NCBI GenBank assembly: GCA_965262745.1
Contig: OZ253558.1
Coordinates: 868,001-932,000, forward strand
Direction of reading: 5' to 3'
DNA length: 64,000 nt
Origin: JAJECS01 sp965262745
GTDB taxonomy: Bacteria > Chloroflexota > UBA11872
Shown: in pieces, positions 43,948 through 53,202 of the stretch
Position numbering within the stretch: the stretch's first letter is position 1
Layout of the letters: each line of letters opens with the position of its first letter
Notes under the pieces: model-generated
The model's input: only the letters and a program-made list of their open reading frames with translations
Told to the model about the DNA's origin: nothing
Database searches by the model: none
Made by a program: the position numbers and the translations under genes

Positions 43948-44913
43948 CTAGCTCGCGGGGCGCGTCAGGGGCGGCCGCGGGGAAGGCGGCGGGTCGCCCC
44001 ACGAGGCTTGCAGCAACGCGTCATAGCCGTTGGCGAAGGCCTGCGCCGACATGGGCTTGCGGCCCTCCGGTTGCAGCCGCAGCAGCCGCAGCGCGCCGGT
44101 TGCGCAGCCGACGACGACCGAATCACCATCAAGCGACGCCCGATCGACGCGGGCGGCCTCGGGCAGCGGTTGGCCCATCGCCGTCACTACCACCCGATGC
44201 CCCTCAGCGCGCACGAACGCCCCCGGCCACGGCTGAAACGCTCGCCACTGATCGAAGAGCGCACGCGCCGGGCGCCGGAGGTCCAACTCGGCATCGGCAC
44301 GCTCCAGCGGGCGGGTGACGGTGGCAGCGCCCGAGTCCTGCGGCTGGGCACTGAGGCTCCCGGCGACCCAGGGATCAAGCGCGTCGTCAAGCAACGCCGC
44401 GCCCAGGTCGGCCAGACGGTCGTGCAGCACCCGTGAGGTGTCCCCCGCAGCGATGGCCTCGGCACGGGCGGCAACGATCGGCCCCGTGTCCAAGCCAGCA
44501 TCCATCCGCATGAGCGTCACGCCCGTGCATGGACGCCCGTCGTAGATGGCCGCCTGGATTGGTGACGCGCCCCGATATGCGGGAAGCAGCGACGGATGAA
44601 GATTGATGACGCCTGCCGGCGCCAACTCAAGGAGCGGCCGGCGCAGGAGCCGACCATAGGCCACGACCACCACGACATCCGGCCGCGCGGCTCGAATGCG
44701 CTCGAAACTCACTTCGTCGTTGGGGTTCGAGGGCTGCATGGTCTCGAGGTCGAGCGATCGCGCCAGGTCGATAACCGCAGGCGTGTGCACCAAGCCTCGC
44801 CTGCCAGCCGGTCGGTCGGGTTGCGAGACGACGAGATCGACGACACCCCGCGCATGTAGACGGCGTAGCGCCGGCAGCGCGAACTCCGGGGTTCCCAGAA
44901 AGACGACGCGCAC
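43948..44913 (-). CDS. fmt: Methionyl-tRNA formyltransferase
   Basis: The 321-residue enzyme has the formyl-transferase core: VVFLGTPEFALPAL at the start and INLHPSLLPAYRGASPIQAAI with the SLLPxxRG folate loop, plus MDAGLDTGPI. It formylates initiator Met-tRNA. It sits 39 bases after def, the usual partner. Confidence 0.95.
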   Translation of the reverse strand: MRVVFLGTPEFALPALRRLHARGVVDLVVSQPDRPAGRRGLVHTPAVIDLARSLDLETMQPSNPNDEVSFERIRAARPDVVVVVAYGRLLRRPLLELAPAGVINLHPSLLPAYRGASPIQAAIYDGRPCTGVTLMRMDAGLDTGPIVAARAEAIAAGDTSRVLHDRLADLGAALLDDALDPWVAGSLSAQPQDSGAATVTRPLERADAELDLRRPARALFDQWRAFQPWPGAFVRAEGHRVVVTAMGQPLPEAARVDRASLDGDSVVVGCATGALRLLRLQPEGRKPMSAQAFANGYDALLQASWGDPPPSPRPPLTRPAS

Positions 44914-44952
44914 GCCCTCAGCCGTCCTCTACTGTGCGCCGCCGCGGCATCC

Positions 44953-45453
44953 CTACGACGCCCGCAAGCGTTGCGCTTCGTCCGACGAAGGATCGACAAA
45001 CCGCAGCGATTCCGGATCCGTCAACCGATCCGTAAAGATCACGCCGTCGAGGTGGTCGATCTCATGCTGGATCGCGCGCGCCAAAAGGCCGGTCGCCTCG
45101 CACCGGAGCGGTCGACCCTCTGCGTCCAACGCACGCACCCTGATCATCACGGCGCGTTCCACGGGTCCGTACCAATTGGGCAGACTCAAGCAGCCTTCGT
45201 CGGCTACCTCCGAACCGCTGGTCCACACGATCTCCGGGTTCACCAGCGCCAGCCGGTCGTCATCGACGCCCACGACGACCAGCCGCCACGGTCGTCCGAT
45301 CTGGTTCGCCGCCAGGCCCACGGCGTGCTGCTGGTCCATCGTGGCAAACATGTCCTCGATCATGCGGCGAACGCCCGGCGTCACGTTGCGAATGCGGCTG
45401 GACTTGCGTCGCAGCATCGGGTGATCGACCGGAAGCACGGGAAGCGCGGGCAT
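44953..45453 (-). CDS. def: Peptide deformylase
   Basis: The 166-residue metalloenzyme has all three motifs: VGLAANQIG, EGCLSLP and QHEIDHLDGV. It removes the formyl group from new proteins, acting after Fmt. It lies nine bases after priA. Confidence 0.96.
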   Translation of the reverse strand: MPALPVLPVDHPMLRRKSSRIRNVTPGVRRMIEDMFATMDQQHAVGLAANQIGRPWRLVVVGVDDDRLALVNPEIVWTSGSEVADEGCLSLPNWYGPVERAVMIRVRALDAEGRPLRCEATGLLARAIQHEIDHLDGVIFTDRLTDPESLRFVDPSSDEAQRLRAS

Positions 45454-45462
45454 GCGGATGTC

Positions 45463-47904
45463 TTATGTCAACTCGATGGGGTCAACGTCAATCGTCCATC
45501 CGCGGTGCAACTCTGGCAAGACCCGGCTGGCATCCGCACCGAAGAGCAAGAGCTGCCACACATATTGCCCGCGTCGACGATGGAGCGCGGCCGGCGCCGG
45601 ACCAAGAATTTCGAGGTCCAACGGCTGGGCGGCGCTGGCGATGGTTTCGAGCTCAAGGCGCGCCCGCTGCGCCTCTGCCGCCGCCCGCCCATCGTCGGCA
45701 TGCGCGTACGTTGCGCGCGCCACGGGGCGAAATGGCGGCAGTCCCTCCGCCTGGCGCTCCGCCAGTTCGGCGCGGAAGAACTGGAGATAGTCGCTGGATT
45801 GCAGAGCCTGGGTTACGTGGTGGCTCGGCATCAAGGTCTGCACCACCATCCGGCCTCCCGGCTCAGCTCCCGTCACCATCCGCCGCAGGCGCATGAGGTT
45901 GACAAACACGCGTTCCGGCGCCAGGAAGTCGGGGAACCGTAGTCCGATGTCGGCCTGCACGATGCCCAGTAGCGATGCACGCAGCGCCTCGCCAAACGCC
46001 GCGAGCCGCTGCGTGCCGACGAGCACGTCGACGCCGGCGCGCCGCTCGAAGGCACTCGCAGCAGCCTCCACGTCACGCGCCGGGCGGTCGCTATCCACGC
46101 GCGCGACCCGGGCTTTCGGGAAAAGATGGGCCACAGCCTCCGCGACAGCCTCGGTGCCGTATCCCCACAGCCGCAGCCGTCGTCCCCGGCACACGGGACA
46201 CTCACGCGGCGGGTCTTCACGCCAATTGCACACGTGGCACTGCAAAGCCGTCGCATCCCGATGCTGCACCAGCCCGGTGCTGCAGCGGGGACAGCCGAAG
46301 ACATGCCCGCAGTCGCGGCACACGGTGAGAGTGGCCGTACCCCGGCGATTCACGTAGAGCACCGCGCGCCCGTCGTCGTGCAGCGCGCGGCCCAGAGCCT
46401 CGAACAACCGCCGCGAGATGACCCCGTGCCGGCCGACCGTAACCGCCCGGCGCATGTCCACGACGTCGACGCAGCCGATGGGCTGCGGCATGTCCGATGA
46501 AGGCCCATTGAGCCGCTCTGTTTGCGGCGCCACTTCGGCCGGGCGCGCACCGACCAATTGCGAGCGCTTGGCCGCAACCTCGTAGAACGACTCCACGCTA
46601 GGCGTCTCTGTTCCCAATAGCAGCGGACACCCGCTCAACTCAGCCAGCCGCCTCGACGTCATGCGCACGTGATAGCGCGGCGAGTTGCGGTTCTTATGAC
46701 CCGGGTCTTCCTCTCGGTCCACGATCACCAGTCCGAGCGTTGACACTGGGGCAAAGACCGCCGAGCGCGTACCGACCAGCACATCCACCGTCCCTGCGCG
46801 CACGGCCAGCCACAGCGCGATGCGCTCAGCATCCGTTCGCGCCCGGCCGGCCTCCGCGACCTTCGCCGCAACTCGGGGCGCCAGCCAGTCCGCCAATCTG
46901 GTCGCCGTACGACTGTCGGGTGCAATGACCAGCGCTTGGCGGCCGCCGTCGACGACGTGATTGACCGCCCGCGCGTAAATCGGCCAGCGGTCGCCCTCAT
47001 CGCCTTGGAGCATCACCACCGTCGAGTTTGGGCCCTCCAGCGTGGTTTGGATCGGGTGCCAGGCGGTCTCGGCGACAGCCGCCGCTGGCGCGTTCGGCTG
47101 ACGAGACGCGTCCGCCAGGTACGGCATCGTCGGCCGCCGCTCAATGCGGGCCAACCCTCGTGCAACCAGCGCTCGCAAGATCGACGGGCCGACGTCGGCG
47201 GCATGCAGTGCGCGTGACACGGGGATGGGTTGGTCCTCAGCCTCCAGCACCTGCCAAAGCGCCTGTTGCTTGGGGGCACGAGTCAGCATTGCGTCGACCG
47301 AGGCGGGATCATTGGCTGCCGTTGCGGACACCATGCGCTCACCCGCCGGCTGGGGCAGGTGCAGGGCGATGCGTCGAGTGACGAGCCCCATGGCAACGAG
47401 CCGACGGACTCCCGCCCGGGCGGCGGTTTTTCCGGCGACGCGTCGAATCTCGGCTTCGGGCGCCTCCCCGCGCTCGCGGATCAGCTCCAGCGCTCGGGTC
47501 TCCGCCCGGGAAAGCTTCATCTGCGGCTCGGCGTGAACCTGTGCCATTGCATAAGTGGACCGGAGATGCCGCGCGAGCCCGGGCGGCGCCGCGAGATTGA
47601 CCGTGTCCAGGACCGGCGCGGCGTAGTGTCGCGCGGTCCAGCCGACGAGCTCGCGATGGACAGCGTCGATAAGCTCCGCGTCCCAAATGATGTCGAGAAT
47701 GGGGCGGGTCGCCTCGACAGGCGAGGTGTCGCCCACCCGCATCACAATGGCGTGCGATTGGCGCGTCCCAAACGGCACGAGCACGAGCCGACCCGGCCGC
47801 ACCCGCCCCCTGAGCGCCGTGGGAATTTCGTAGTGGAAGGTCTGCGCGCCGCGCACGTCGCCGGCGCCGACAACGACCTCCGCGAACGCCGGCGCCGTCG
47901 TCAC
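45463..47904 (-). CDS. priA: Primosomal protein PriA with degenerate helicase motifs
   Basis: The 813-residue protein keeps the PriA N-terminal 3'-BD domain (QTFHYEIPTALRGRVRPGRLV), an eight-cysteine zinc region (CRDCGHVFGCPRC ... CHVC ... CPVC) and the order priA-def-fmt. The ATPase motifs are ruined: the P-loop position near residue 300 reads LQGDEGDRWPIY without G-K-T, motif II is DREE rather than DEEH, and the VAGRAGR block is RRMVTG. It probably binds forks or loads other proteins without unwinding. A similar degenerate PriA is known in Actinobacteria. Gene overlaps gmk by four bases. Confidence 0.85.
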   Translation of the reverse strand: MTTAPAFAEVVVGAGDVRGAQTFHYEIPTALRGRVRPGRLVLVPFGTRQSHAIVMRVGDTSPVEATRPILDIIWDAELIDAVHRELVGWTARHYAAPVLDTVNLAAPPGLARHLRSTYAMAQVHAEPQMKLSRAETRALELIRERGEAPEAEIRRVAGKTAARAGVRRLVAMGLVTRRIALHLPQPAGERMVSATAANDPASVDAMLTRAPKQQALWQVLEAEDQPIPVSRALHAADVGPSILRALVARGLARIERRPTMPYLADASRQPNAPAAAVAETAWHPIQTTLEGPNSTVVMLQGDEGDRWPIYARAVNHVVDGGRQALVIAPDSRTATRLADWLAPRVAAKVAEAGRARTDAERIALWLAVRAGTVDVLVGTRSAVFAPVSTLGLVIVDREEDPGHKNRNSPRYHVRMTSRRLAELSGCPLLLGTETPSVESFYEVAAKRSQLVGARPAEVAPQTERLNGPSSDMPQPIGCVDVVDMRRAVTVGRHGVISRRLFEALGRALHDDGRAVLYVNRRGTATLTVCRDCGHVFGCPRCSTGLVQHRDATALQCHVCNWREDPPRECPVCRGRRLRLWGYGTEAVAEAVAHLFPKARVARVDSDRPARDVEAAASAFERRAGVDVLVGTQRLAAFGEALRASLLGIVQADIGLRFPDFLAPERVFVNLMRLRRMVTGAEPGGRMVVQTLMPSHHVTQALQSSDYLQFFRAELAERQAEGLPPFRPVARATYAHADDGRAAAEAQRARLELETIASAAQPLDLEILGPAPAALHRRRGQYVWQLLLFGADASRVLPELHRGWTIDVDPIELT

Positions 47905-48557
47905 GGCTCGATGGGAGGATCGCTCCAGGGGCGCAGCGTCGCCGGATCGACGCGCCGCGGACGCGCCCGCAACCGCTCAGCCGTAATGATGGCCCATACG
48001 TGATCCGCCGTGGCCTCAAGCTGGCCCGTCAGGTTGGGAACGCGATAGTCGGCCTGGGAGGCAAAGCCCATTTCGTAGTCGCGCATAGCCTGCAAGCGCC
48101 GCTCGGCCTCGGCCGGCGACTCGGTGCCGCGCTCTCGAATGCGCCGTATTGCCTCCCCGACCGACGGCGGCTCGATGAATATGGCAATGGCCTCCGGCAC
48201 CAGGCGCTGCAACGCGCGCGCGCCCTGCACGTCGAGCCGCAGCACCACGTCGGCGCCGGCAGCAAGCGGTTCCGCGACTTGATGCAGAGGCGTGCCGTAC
48301 AAGCGGCCATAGACACGCGCAGTCTCGAGAAACCATCCCGCGCGATGGCGTGATTCGAATTCGGCGGGTTCGAGAAAGAAGTGGTCGCGGCCCTCGACCT
48401 CCCCCTCCCGAGGGGCGCGCGTGACCGCGGTCGTGACCCAGGCCACGTCCACGCCGCGGCGCCGCAGCGTGCGCAACACGCTGTCCTTGCCCGCCGCGGT
48501 CGGCGCCGTCACCAGGATCAGCAGGCCCCGCGGCGGCGGTGCGGAATCCAGCATCAC
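47901..48557 (-). CDS. gmk: Guanylate kinase-like protein
   Basis: The 218-residue protein has the GMP-binding segment AVTRAPREGEVEGRDHFFL and the later VLRLDVQGA block of guanylate kinases. The P-loop reads TAPTAAGKDSV, with alanine for the first glycine and aspartate after lysine, unlike the usual GPSG(V)GKG. It would convert GMP to GDP, but the altered loop leaves catalysis open. It is coupled to prmC and priA by four-base overlaps. Confidence 0.82.
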   Translation of the reverse strand: MMLDSAPPPRGLLILVTAPTAAGKDSVLRTLRRRGVDVAWVTTAVTRAPREGEVEGRDHFFLEPAEFESRHRAGWFLETARVYGRLYGTPLHQVAEPLAAGADVVLRLDVQGARALQRLVPEAIAIFIEPPSVGEAIRRIRERGTESPAEAERRLQAMRDYEMGFASQADYRVPNLTGQLEATADHVWAIITAERLRARPRRVDPATLRPWSDPPIEP

Positions 48558-49432
48558 GACACGCCTATCGGGCGGAACTCGAGCACGCGCGGGTGGCCGG
48601 CCAGGTCTCGGTGCACGGCATGACCGGCGAATCCGGCAGCCGCGGCAAGGGCCGAGACGCGTGTGCGCTGGTCATGAGCCACTTCGAGCAGCAGGGCGAG
48701 CGGTTGGGTTCGGGCGCATTGATGCATGAGCCGCCGGATGGCAGCAAGTCCATCGGCGCCCCCGTCCAGCGCCTGGCGCGGCTCCCACGTGGATACTTCC
48801 GGTGCCAGCGTGGCGAGGACGGAGGACGGAACATACGGCAGGTTGGCGGCCACCACCGTCCCTGCGAGGTGCAGCGCGCGCATCCCGTCGGCCCGCAGCA
48901 GGCCCGCGCGAGCGCCCACGCCCCAGGCATCGATGTTGCGCCGGGCGACGGCGAGCGCCGCGCGCGACACGTCGCTGGCAATCACCAGCATCTCCGGCAT
49001 CGCACGGGCCAGCGCCACCGTCACGGCGCCCGACCCTGTGCCCACGTCGATCACCGCGCGCGGCCGCAACTCACGAGTCGCCACGAGCGTCGCCGCCACC
49101 AGAGTCTCCGTGTCGGGACGCGGCACCAGGACATCCGCGGTCATATGGATCGAGCCGTCCGCAAACGCCTTGCGTCCGACGATGTAGGCCACCGGCTCGC
49201 GCCTCGCGCGCCGCCGAACCATGGCATCAAAGCGACGAGATTGGCCCACCGTCAAGCGTCGCTCGCCGGCAAGCGGAACCCGAGCCGGATCGACGTCCAA
49301 GACCTCACCCAGCAGCACGTTGGCATCCAGCAGCGGCGTATCGACACCTGCCTCGCGCAATTTGATCACGGCCTCTCGCCGACACTCGTCGACGGTTCGA
49401 GACCTGGATTCAGAGGGCGGCAGCCTTGACAC
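48554..49432 (-). CDS. prmC: Peptide chain release factor N5-glutamine methyltransferase
   Basis: The SAM-dependent enzyme has an N-terminal helical domain (DECRREAVIKLREAG), VPRPDTET, AVIDVGTGSGAVTVALA and the catalytic ANLPYVP (NxPY). It methylates the GGQ glutamine of release factors, here RF1 encoded immediately upstream. The start is uncertain; the GTG at 49432 (overlapping prfA by 23 bases) gives about 292 residues, and an ATG at 49462 or 49498 is possible. Confidence 0.9.
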   Translation of the reverse strand: MSRLPPSESRSRTVDECRREAVIKLREAGVDTPLLDANVLLGEVLDVDPARVPLAGERRLTVGQSRRFDAMVRRRARREPVAYIVGRKAFADGSIHMTADVLVPRPDTETLVAATLVATRELRPRAVIDVGTGSGAVTVALARAMPEMLVIASDVSRAALAVARRNIDAWGVGARAGLLRADGMRALHLAGTVVAANLPYVPSSVLATLAPEVSTWEPRQALDGGADGLAAIRRLMHQCARTQPLALLLEVAHDQRTRVSALAAAAGFAGHAVHRDLAGHPRVLEFRPIGVS

Positions 49433-50477
49433 GCTCCTCGGCCGCGCGAGCTTGCAAGGCATTGACCAACCGATCCAAGTCGCCGTCCAGAATTCCATCC
49501 AGATTGTGCAGTGTGAGTCCGATTCGATGATCGGTCACGCGGTCTTGCGGGAAGTTATAGGTACGGATCTTTTCACTGCGGTCACCGGATCCGATCTGTC
49601 CGCGGCGCAGCTCGCCGCGCTCGGCGGCCTGGCGCTCACGCTCCGCCCGCAGCAAGCGCGCGCGCAGGATTGCCATGGCCTTGGCGCGGTTCTGCAGCTG
49701 CGACTTCTCATCCTGCATGCTCACGGAAGTGCCCGTGGGAAGGTGCGTCACCCGCACGGCGGAGTCCGTGGTGTTGACGCTCTGGCCGCCGTGGCCGCTG
49801 GAGCGAAACACGTCCACCCGGATATCCGAGTCGGGGATGTTCAGCTCGATGGCCTCGGCTTCCGGCAGCACGGCAACGCTCGCGGCTGACGTATGGATGC
49901 GTCCGCTCGCTTCCGTCACCGGAACCCGTTGCACACGGTGGACGCCGCTCTCGTGCCGGACGAGGCCGTAGGCGCCCTCGCCAACGATCCGCAGGACGCC
50001 TTCCTTGAGACCGCCGATGCCCGTCTCGTTCGCGGCCATCACCTCGGTGCGCAGGCGGCGGCGCTCGGCCAGCCGGACATACATCCGCATGAGCTCCTTG
50101 GCGAACAGGCCGGCTTCGTCACCGCCCGTGCCGGCACGCAACTCCACGATGGCATTGCGGTCGTCATCCGGGTCTCGACCTACGAGCCGCTCGCGCACGT
50201 CGTCGTCAAGCGCGCTGAGCGCCGCCTCTGCCGCCGACAGCTCATCGGCGGCCAACTCGGCAAGTTCGGGGTCCGATGAGTCGATCAGCTCACGCGCTTC
50301 TTCAAGGCGACCCGTGGTTTCCAGCCATTGCGCGCGCAGACGAACCAGCGGTGCGAGGCGGGACAATTCCTTCGACAGCGCCGCGAGCCGAGACAGATCG
50401 CTGGTCACCGCCGGGTTCGAAAGCTCGGTCGTGAGCTCTTCCGACCGCGCGTGAATCGTGTGGAGTCGGTCAAGCAT
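49410..50477 (-). CDS. prfA: Peptide chain release factor 1
   Basis: The 355-residue protein has RVQRVPVTEASGRIHTSA, carrying the PxT-type stop-codon motif (PVT), and the GHGGQSVNTTDSAVR peptidyl-hydrolysis loop. It reads UAA and UAG. The ATG at 50477 is chosen from family length and because it overlaps the DUF1385 gene by eight bases. Confidence 0.96.
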   Translation of the reverse strand: MLDRLHTIHARSEELTTELSNPAVTSDLSRLAALSKELSRLAPLVRLRAQWLETTGRLEEARELIDSSDPELAELAADELSAAEAALSALDDDVRERLVGRDPDDDRNAIVELRAGTGGDEAGLFAKELMRMYVRLAERRRLRTEVMAANETGIGGLKEGVLRIVGEGAYGLVRHESGVHRVQRVPVTEASGRIHTSAASVAVLPEAEAIELNIPDSDIRVDVFRSSGHGGQSVNTTDSAVRVTHLPTGTSVSMQDEKSQLQNRAKAMAILRARLLRAERERQAAERGELRRGQIGSGDRSEKIRTYNFPQDRVTDHRIGLTLHNLDGILDGDLDRLVNALQARAAEERVKAAAL

Positions 50478-51426
50478 GCGGCACCACCACCGGCTGAACC
50501 TGGGGTCGTAGCGACGCGAGCTGCCCCTCGTCCTCCAACACGCGATCCATCGCGGCAATCGCCACCTCGACCTGATCGTCATCAGGCTCGCGGGTCGTCA
50601 AGCGCTGAACCCACATACCGGGCGCCGCGACGAGCCGCGCCAGCGGGTTGGAGCGATATCGCGCCGTCAGCATGATCAGCTCGAAGCCGATTCCAGCGAT
50701 CAGCGGCAGCAACGCGATGCGAGACAAGACCCGCAGCACGAATGGCGGCCGACCGAGAAACGCGAACACGATGATCGAAATCACCACCAGCATCACCAGG
50801 AACGCCGTGCCGCAGCGCGGATGCGCCAGGCCCTGCCGCTGCACGTTGGCAGTCGTAAGGCGCTCGCCGGCCTCCAGGGCATTGATGGTCTTGTGCTCCG
50901 CGCCGTGATACATCCAGACGCGCCGAATGTCAGGCAGAAAGCCGATACCGCCGAGATAGGCGATGAACACCGCCATCCGGATCCCGCCTTCGATGATGTT
51001 GCTCACAAGATCGGATTCGACACTCGCGTCGGCGAGCGAGGTTAGGACCAGCGGCAGGACAAAGAAGAGCGCCACCCCGAGTGCCAGTCCGAATATCATG
51101 CTGCCGGTGACGTAGGACGAGGCCTCGTCCTCGTCGGGCTCGGAACCGTCGGCCTCCGCCATCTGCACGCGCGCGGAGAAGTTGAGCGATCGCATGCCGA
51201 TGACCAGCATTTCCCACACCGCCACGACCCCGCGCAAGAAATAGGCGCGGCGAAGCCGCTGGGAAAGCCGATCGGGATCGAGCGTCTCCGCCCGCATCAC
51301 GATGTGGCCCGCGGGATGTCGCACCGCGGTGGCCAGCGCCTTACGACCCCGCATCATCACGCCCTCGAGCACGGCTTGGCCACCGTAGTTGATGCGAAGC
51401 TCGTTGCTCTGCGCGTCAGCGGCCAT
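50470..51426 (-). CDS. DUF1385 (YqhQ-like) membrane protein
   Basis: The 318-residue protein begins YGGQAVLEGVMMRGR, has about four membrane helices, and carries the conserved WMYHGAEHKTINALE and HPRCGTAFLVMLV blocks, whose His and Cys look like a metal site. The family's function is not known. Position next to prfA and rpmE is common. Confidence 0.85.
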   Translation of the reverse strand: MAADAQSNELRINYGGQAVLEGVMMRGRKALATAVRHPAGHIVMRAETLDPDRLSQRLRRAYFLRGVVAVWEMLVIGMRSLNFSARVQMAEADGSEPDEDEASSYVTGSMIFGLALGVALFFVLPLVLTSLADASVESDLVSNIIEGGIRMAVFIAYLGGIGFLPDIRRVWMYHGAEHKTINALEAGERLTTANVQRQGLAHPRCGTAFLVMLVVISIIVFAFLGRPPFVLRVLSRIALLPLIAGIGFELIMLTARYRSNPLARLVAAPGMWVQRLTTREPDDDQVEVAIAAMDRVLEDEGQLASLRPQVQPVVVPHA

Positions 51427-51485
51427 TACGTATGCCGTCGATCGTTCCGCATGCGGCTAGCGGCGCAGGCGCCGCGTATCCGTAG

Positions 51486-51698
51486 CTAGACGTTGGCGCG
51501 CGCTCGCTTGCGGCGCCGCTCGAATCGCTCCACCTGGCCAGCGGTGTCGACAAGCCGCTGCTGCCCCGTGAAGAACGGGTGGCACTCGGCACAGACATCG
51601 ACGTTGATCTTGGGAACGGTGGCACGCGTCGCAAAGCTGTTGCCACAGGCACACGTGACATCGCACGGGACGTATTCAGGGTGAATATCCGACTTCAT
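51486..51698 (-). CDS. rpmE: 50S ribosomal protein L31, zinc-binding type
   Basis: The 70-residue protein begins MKSDIHPEYV and has TCACGNSF and DVCAECHPFFTGQQRLVDTAGQVERF, typical of zinc-binding L31. It lies 59 bases upstream of the DUF1385 gene. Confidence 0.97.
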   Translation of the reverse strand: MKSDIHPEYVPCDVTCACGNSFATRATVPKINVDVCAECHPFFTGQQRLVDTAGQVERFERRRKRARANV

Positions 51699-51737
51699 TC
51701 AGGGTCTCCAAGGGACACCGCCAAACCTATCACAGGG

Positions 51738-52778
51738 TCAGCGCGCCGCCATGTGCGGCGGCTTGGCACGGCCTCCGATGAGTCGGCGGCGCGGCAATCG
51801 CGCCAGCACGAAGAGCAGCAGTAAGAGCAGTCCGATCAGGCCCACGAACGCGTAGATCTTGTTCAGGCGCTCCACGAGCAACGCAATGACGCCGAGTCCT
51901 CCCGCCACCACGTAGTAGAACAGCGCCACCACCGGCTGCGCCAGCCCCGCCTCCCACAGCCGATGGTGCAGGTGCTGCGCGTCACGGGCGGAGGGGCTTC
52001 CGCCCCGCGCCAGCCGACGCACGATGGACCAGGCGACCTCCAGGATGGGCACTCCGAGCACGAGTATCGCCGTCGCGATTTTCGCCGGTCCGAGAATGGC
52101 AATCACGGCCAGGCTAAAGCCCAGAAAATGCGAGCCGCTGTCGCCCATGATGATGCTCGCGCGATAGATGTTGAGCGGCAGAAACCCGAACGACACCGCG
52201 GCGAGCGCCAGCGCAAGCGTGGCGACGTCAGGAAGGCCCAGCCGGCTGGAGAGGATCACGAGCACCAGCGCGGCAATGGTCGACACGCCGCCCGCCAGCC
52301 CGTCCTGGCCGTCCGTGAAGTTAATGGCGTTCATCATGCCGACGATCCAGAACAAGGTGAAGGGCACCACGATCACCAGCGGCAGGTCGATCACGCCGCC
52401 GGCGAGCGGGTTGCTCACCGCATCGATGCGAATCCCGCAGGCGATTGGAATGGCCGCGGCCACGATCTGTGCCAAGAACTTGTCCCGGGGACGCAGCCCA
52501 CGGATATCGTCGACCAGCATCACGCCGGCGATCACCGTCGCGCCGCCGAGCAGGCCGGCAAGCGCCAGGTCGTAGGGCCGCGCCACCACCAGCGCTACGA
52601 CGACGAAGGCCGCATACATGGCCACCCCGCCCAGCCGCGGCACGGGCTTGGCGTGGATCCGATCCGGCCCCGGCTCGTGCATCCAGCCACGCCGTCGGGC
52701 CAGGGTGCGAACCGCCAGCGTCAGCACGAGCACCAGCGGCGCCCCGATGATCAGCGCCAGCCAGTTCACGTCCATCAT
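51738..52778 (-). CDS. Undecaprenyl-phosphate N-acetylglucosaminyl/sugar-1-phosphate transferase, WecA/TagO type
   Basis: The 346-residue polytopic enzyme has about ten helices, LVDDIRGLRPRDKFLAQ, MNAINFTDGQDGLAGG, IIMGDSGSHFLGF and the HLHHRL loop. It transfers a sugar-1-phosphate to undecaprenyl phosphate to start surface polysaccharide or teichoic-type polymers. The loop pattern fits WecA/TagO better than MraY. It is the first gene of the minus-strand run and is divergent from rpsU. Confidence 0.9.
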   Translation of the reverse strand: MMDVNWLALIIGAPLVLVLTLAVRTLARRRGWMHEPGPDRIHAKPVPRLGGVAMYAAFVVVALVVARPYDLALAGLLGGATVIAGVMLVDDIRGLRPRDKFLAQIVAAAIPIACGIRIDAVSNPLAGGVIDLPLVIVVPFTLFWIVGMMNAINFTDGQDGLAGGVSTIAALVLVILSSRLGLPDVATLALALAAVSFGFLPLNIYRASIIMGDSGSHFLGFSLAVIAILGPAKIATAILVLGVPILEVAWSIVRRLARGGSPSARDAQHLHHRLWEAGLAQPVVALFYYVVAGGLGVIALLVERLNKIYAFVGLIGLLLLLLFVLARLPRRRLIGGRAKPPHMAAR

Positions 52779-52809
52779 GAATAGAACTCGCGCGCTATCG
52801 GATATCGCA

Positions 52810-52839
52810 TTGACCGACGAATCATCCGGAGCCTAAGAT
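52810..52839 (+). promoter_or_regulatory. Sigma-70-type promoter for rpsU
   Basis: TTGACC (52810-52815, five of six consensus bases) and TAAGAT (52834-52839) are 18 bases apart. Transcription from near 52846 would give a leader of about 140 bases before rpsU. The same TAAGAT hexamer lies before fakA, and the TTGACC before tRNA-Gln. Confidence 0.6.
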
Positions 52840-52940
52840 ATCGGCAGCTGCTGTGAGGCGGCTGGTGGATATGGCTGTGCGTCGCCGGGAGGCACCCTTT
52901 TCGATACCCCCGGGCGTTGATCGCGACCAATTGAAGCCTG

Positions 52941-52962
52941 CCCGCGCGGCGGGTCTTTTTTT
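52941..52962 (+). terminator. Intrinsic-terminator-like hairpin in the rpsU leader (attenuator candidate)
   Basis: CCCGC (52941-52945) and GCGGG (52949-52953) form a GC-rich stem with a 3-base loop, followed by TCTTTTTTT (52954-52962). It lies downstream of the predicted rpsU promoter and 25 bases before the start codon, so it could terminate leader transcripts. CGGGC at 52911-52915 could pair with GCCCG at 52940-52944 and block the stem. A small GGCG-AAAA-CGCC hairpin follows. Confidence 0.55.
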
Positions 52963-52986
52963 GGCGAAAACGCCGAGGAGGAGTTC

Positions 52987-53202
52987 TTGGTTCATATCAC
53001 CGTAGGCGCCAGCGAGAGCTTTGACGCCGCCCTGCGCCGCTTCAACAAGAAGGTGCAGCAAGAAGGCATTATTACGGAGTCTCGCCGGCGGAGCGCATTC
53101 GACAAGCCGAGCGTGCTGCGCAAGAAGAAGGCGGCGGCCAAACGCCGCAAGGCGCGTCGCGCTGCACTCAAGGCCCTGCAGGCGGAGAGCCACGCGCTCT
53201 AG
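52987..53202 (+). CDS. rpsU: 30S ribosomal protein S21
   Basis: The 71-residue basic protein has SFDAALRRFNKKVQQEGII and RRKARRAALKAL, typical of S21. The start is a TTG at 52987 preceded by GAGGAGGAG four bases upstream; no ATG or GTG fits. It heads the plus-strand translation and envelope gene cluster. Confidence 0.95.
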   Translation: MVHITVGASESFDAALRRFNKKVQQEGIITESRRRSAFDKPSVLRKKKAAAKRRKARRAALKALQAESHAL

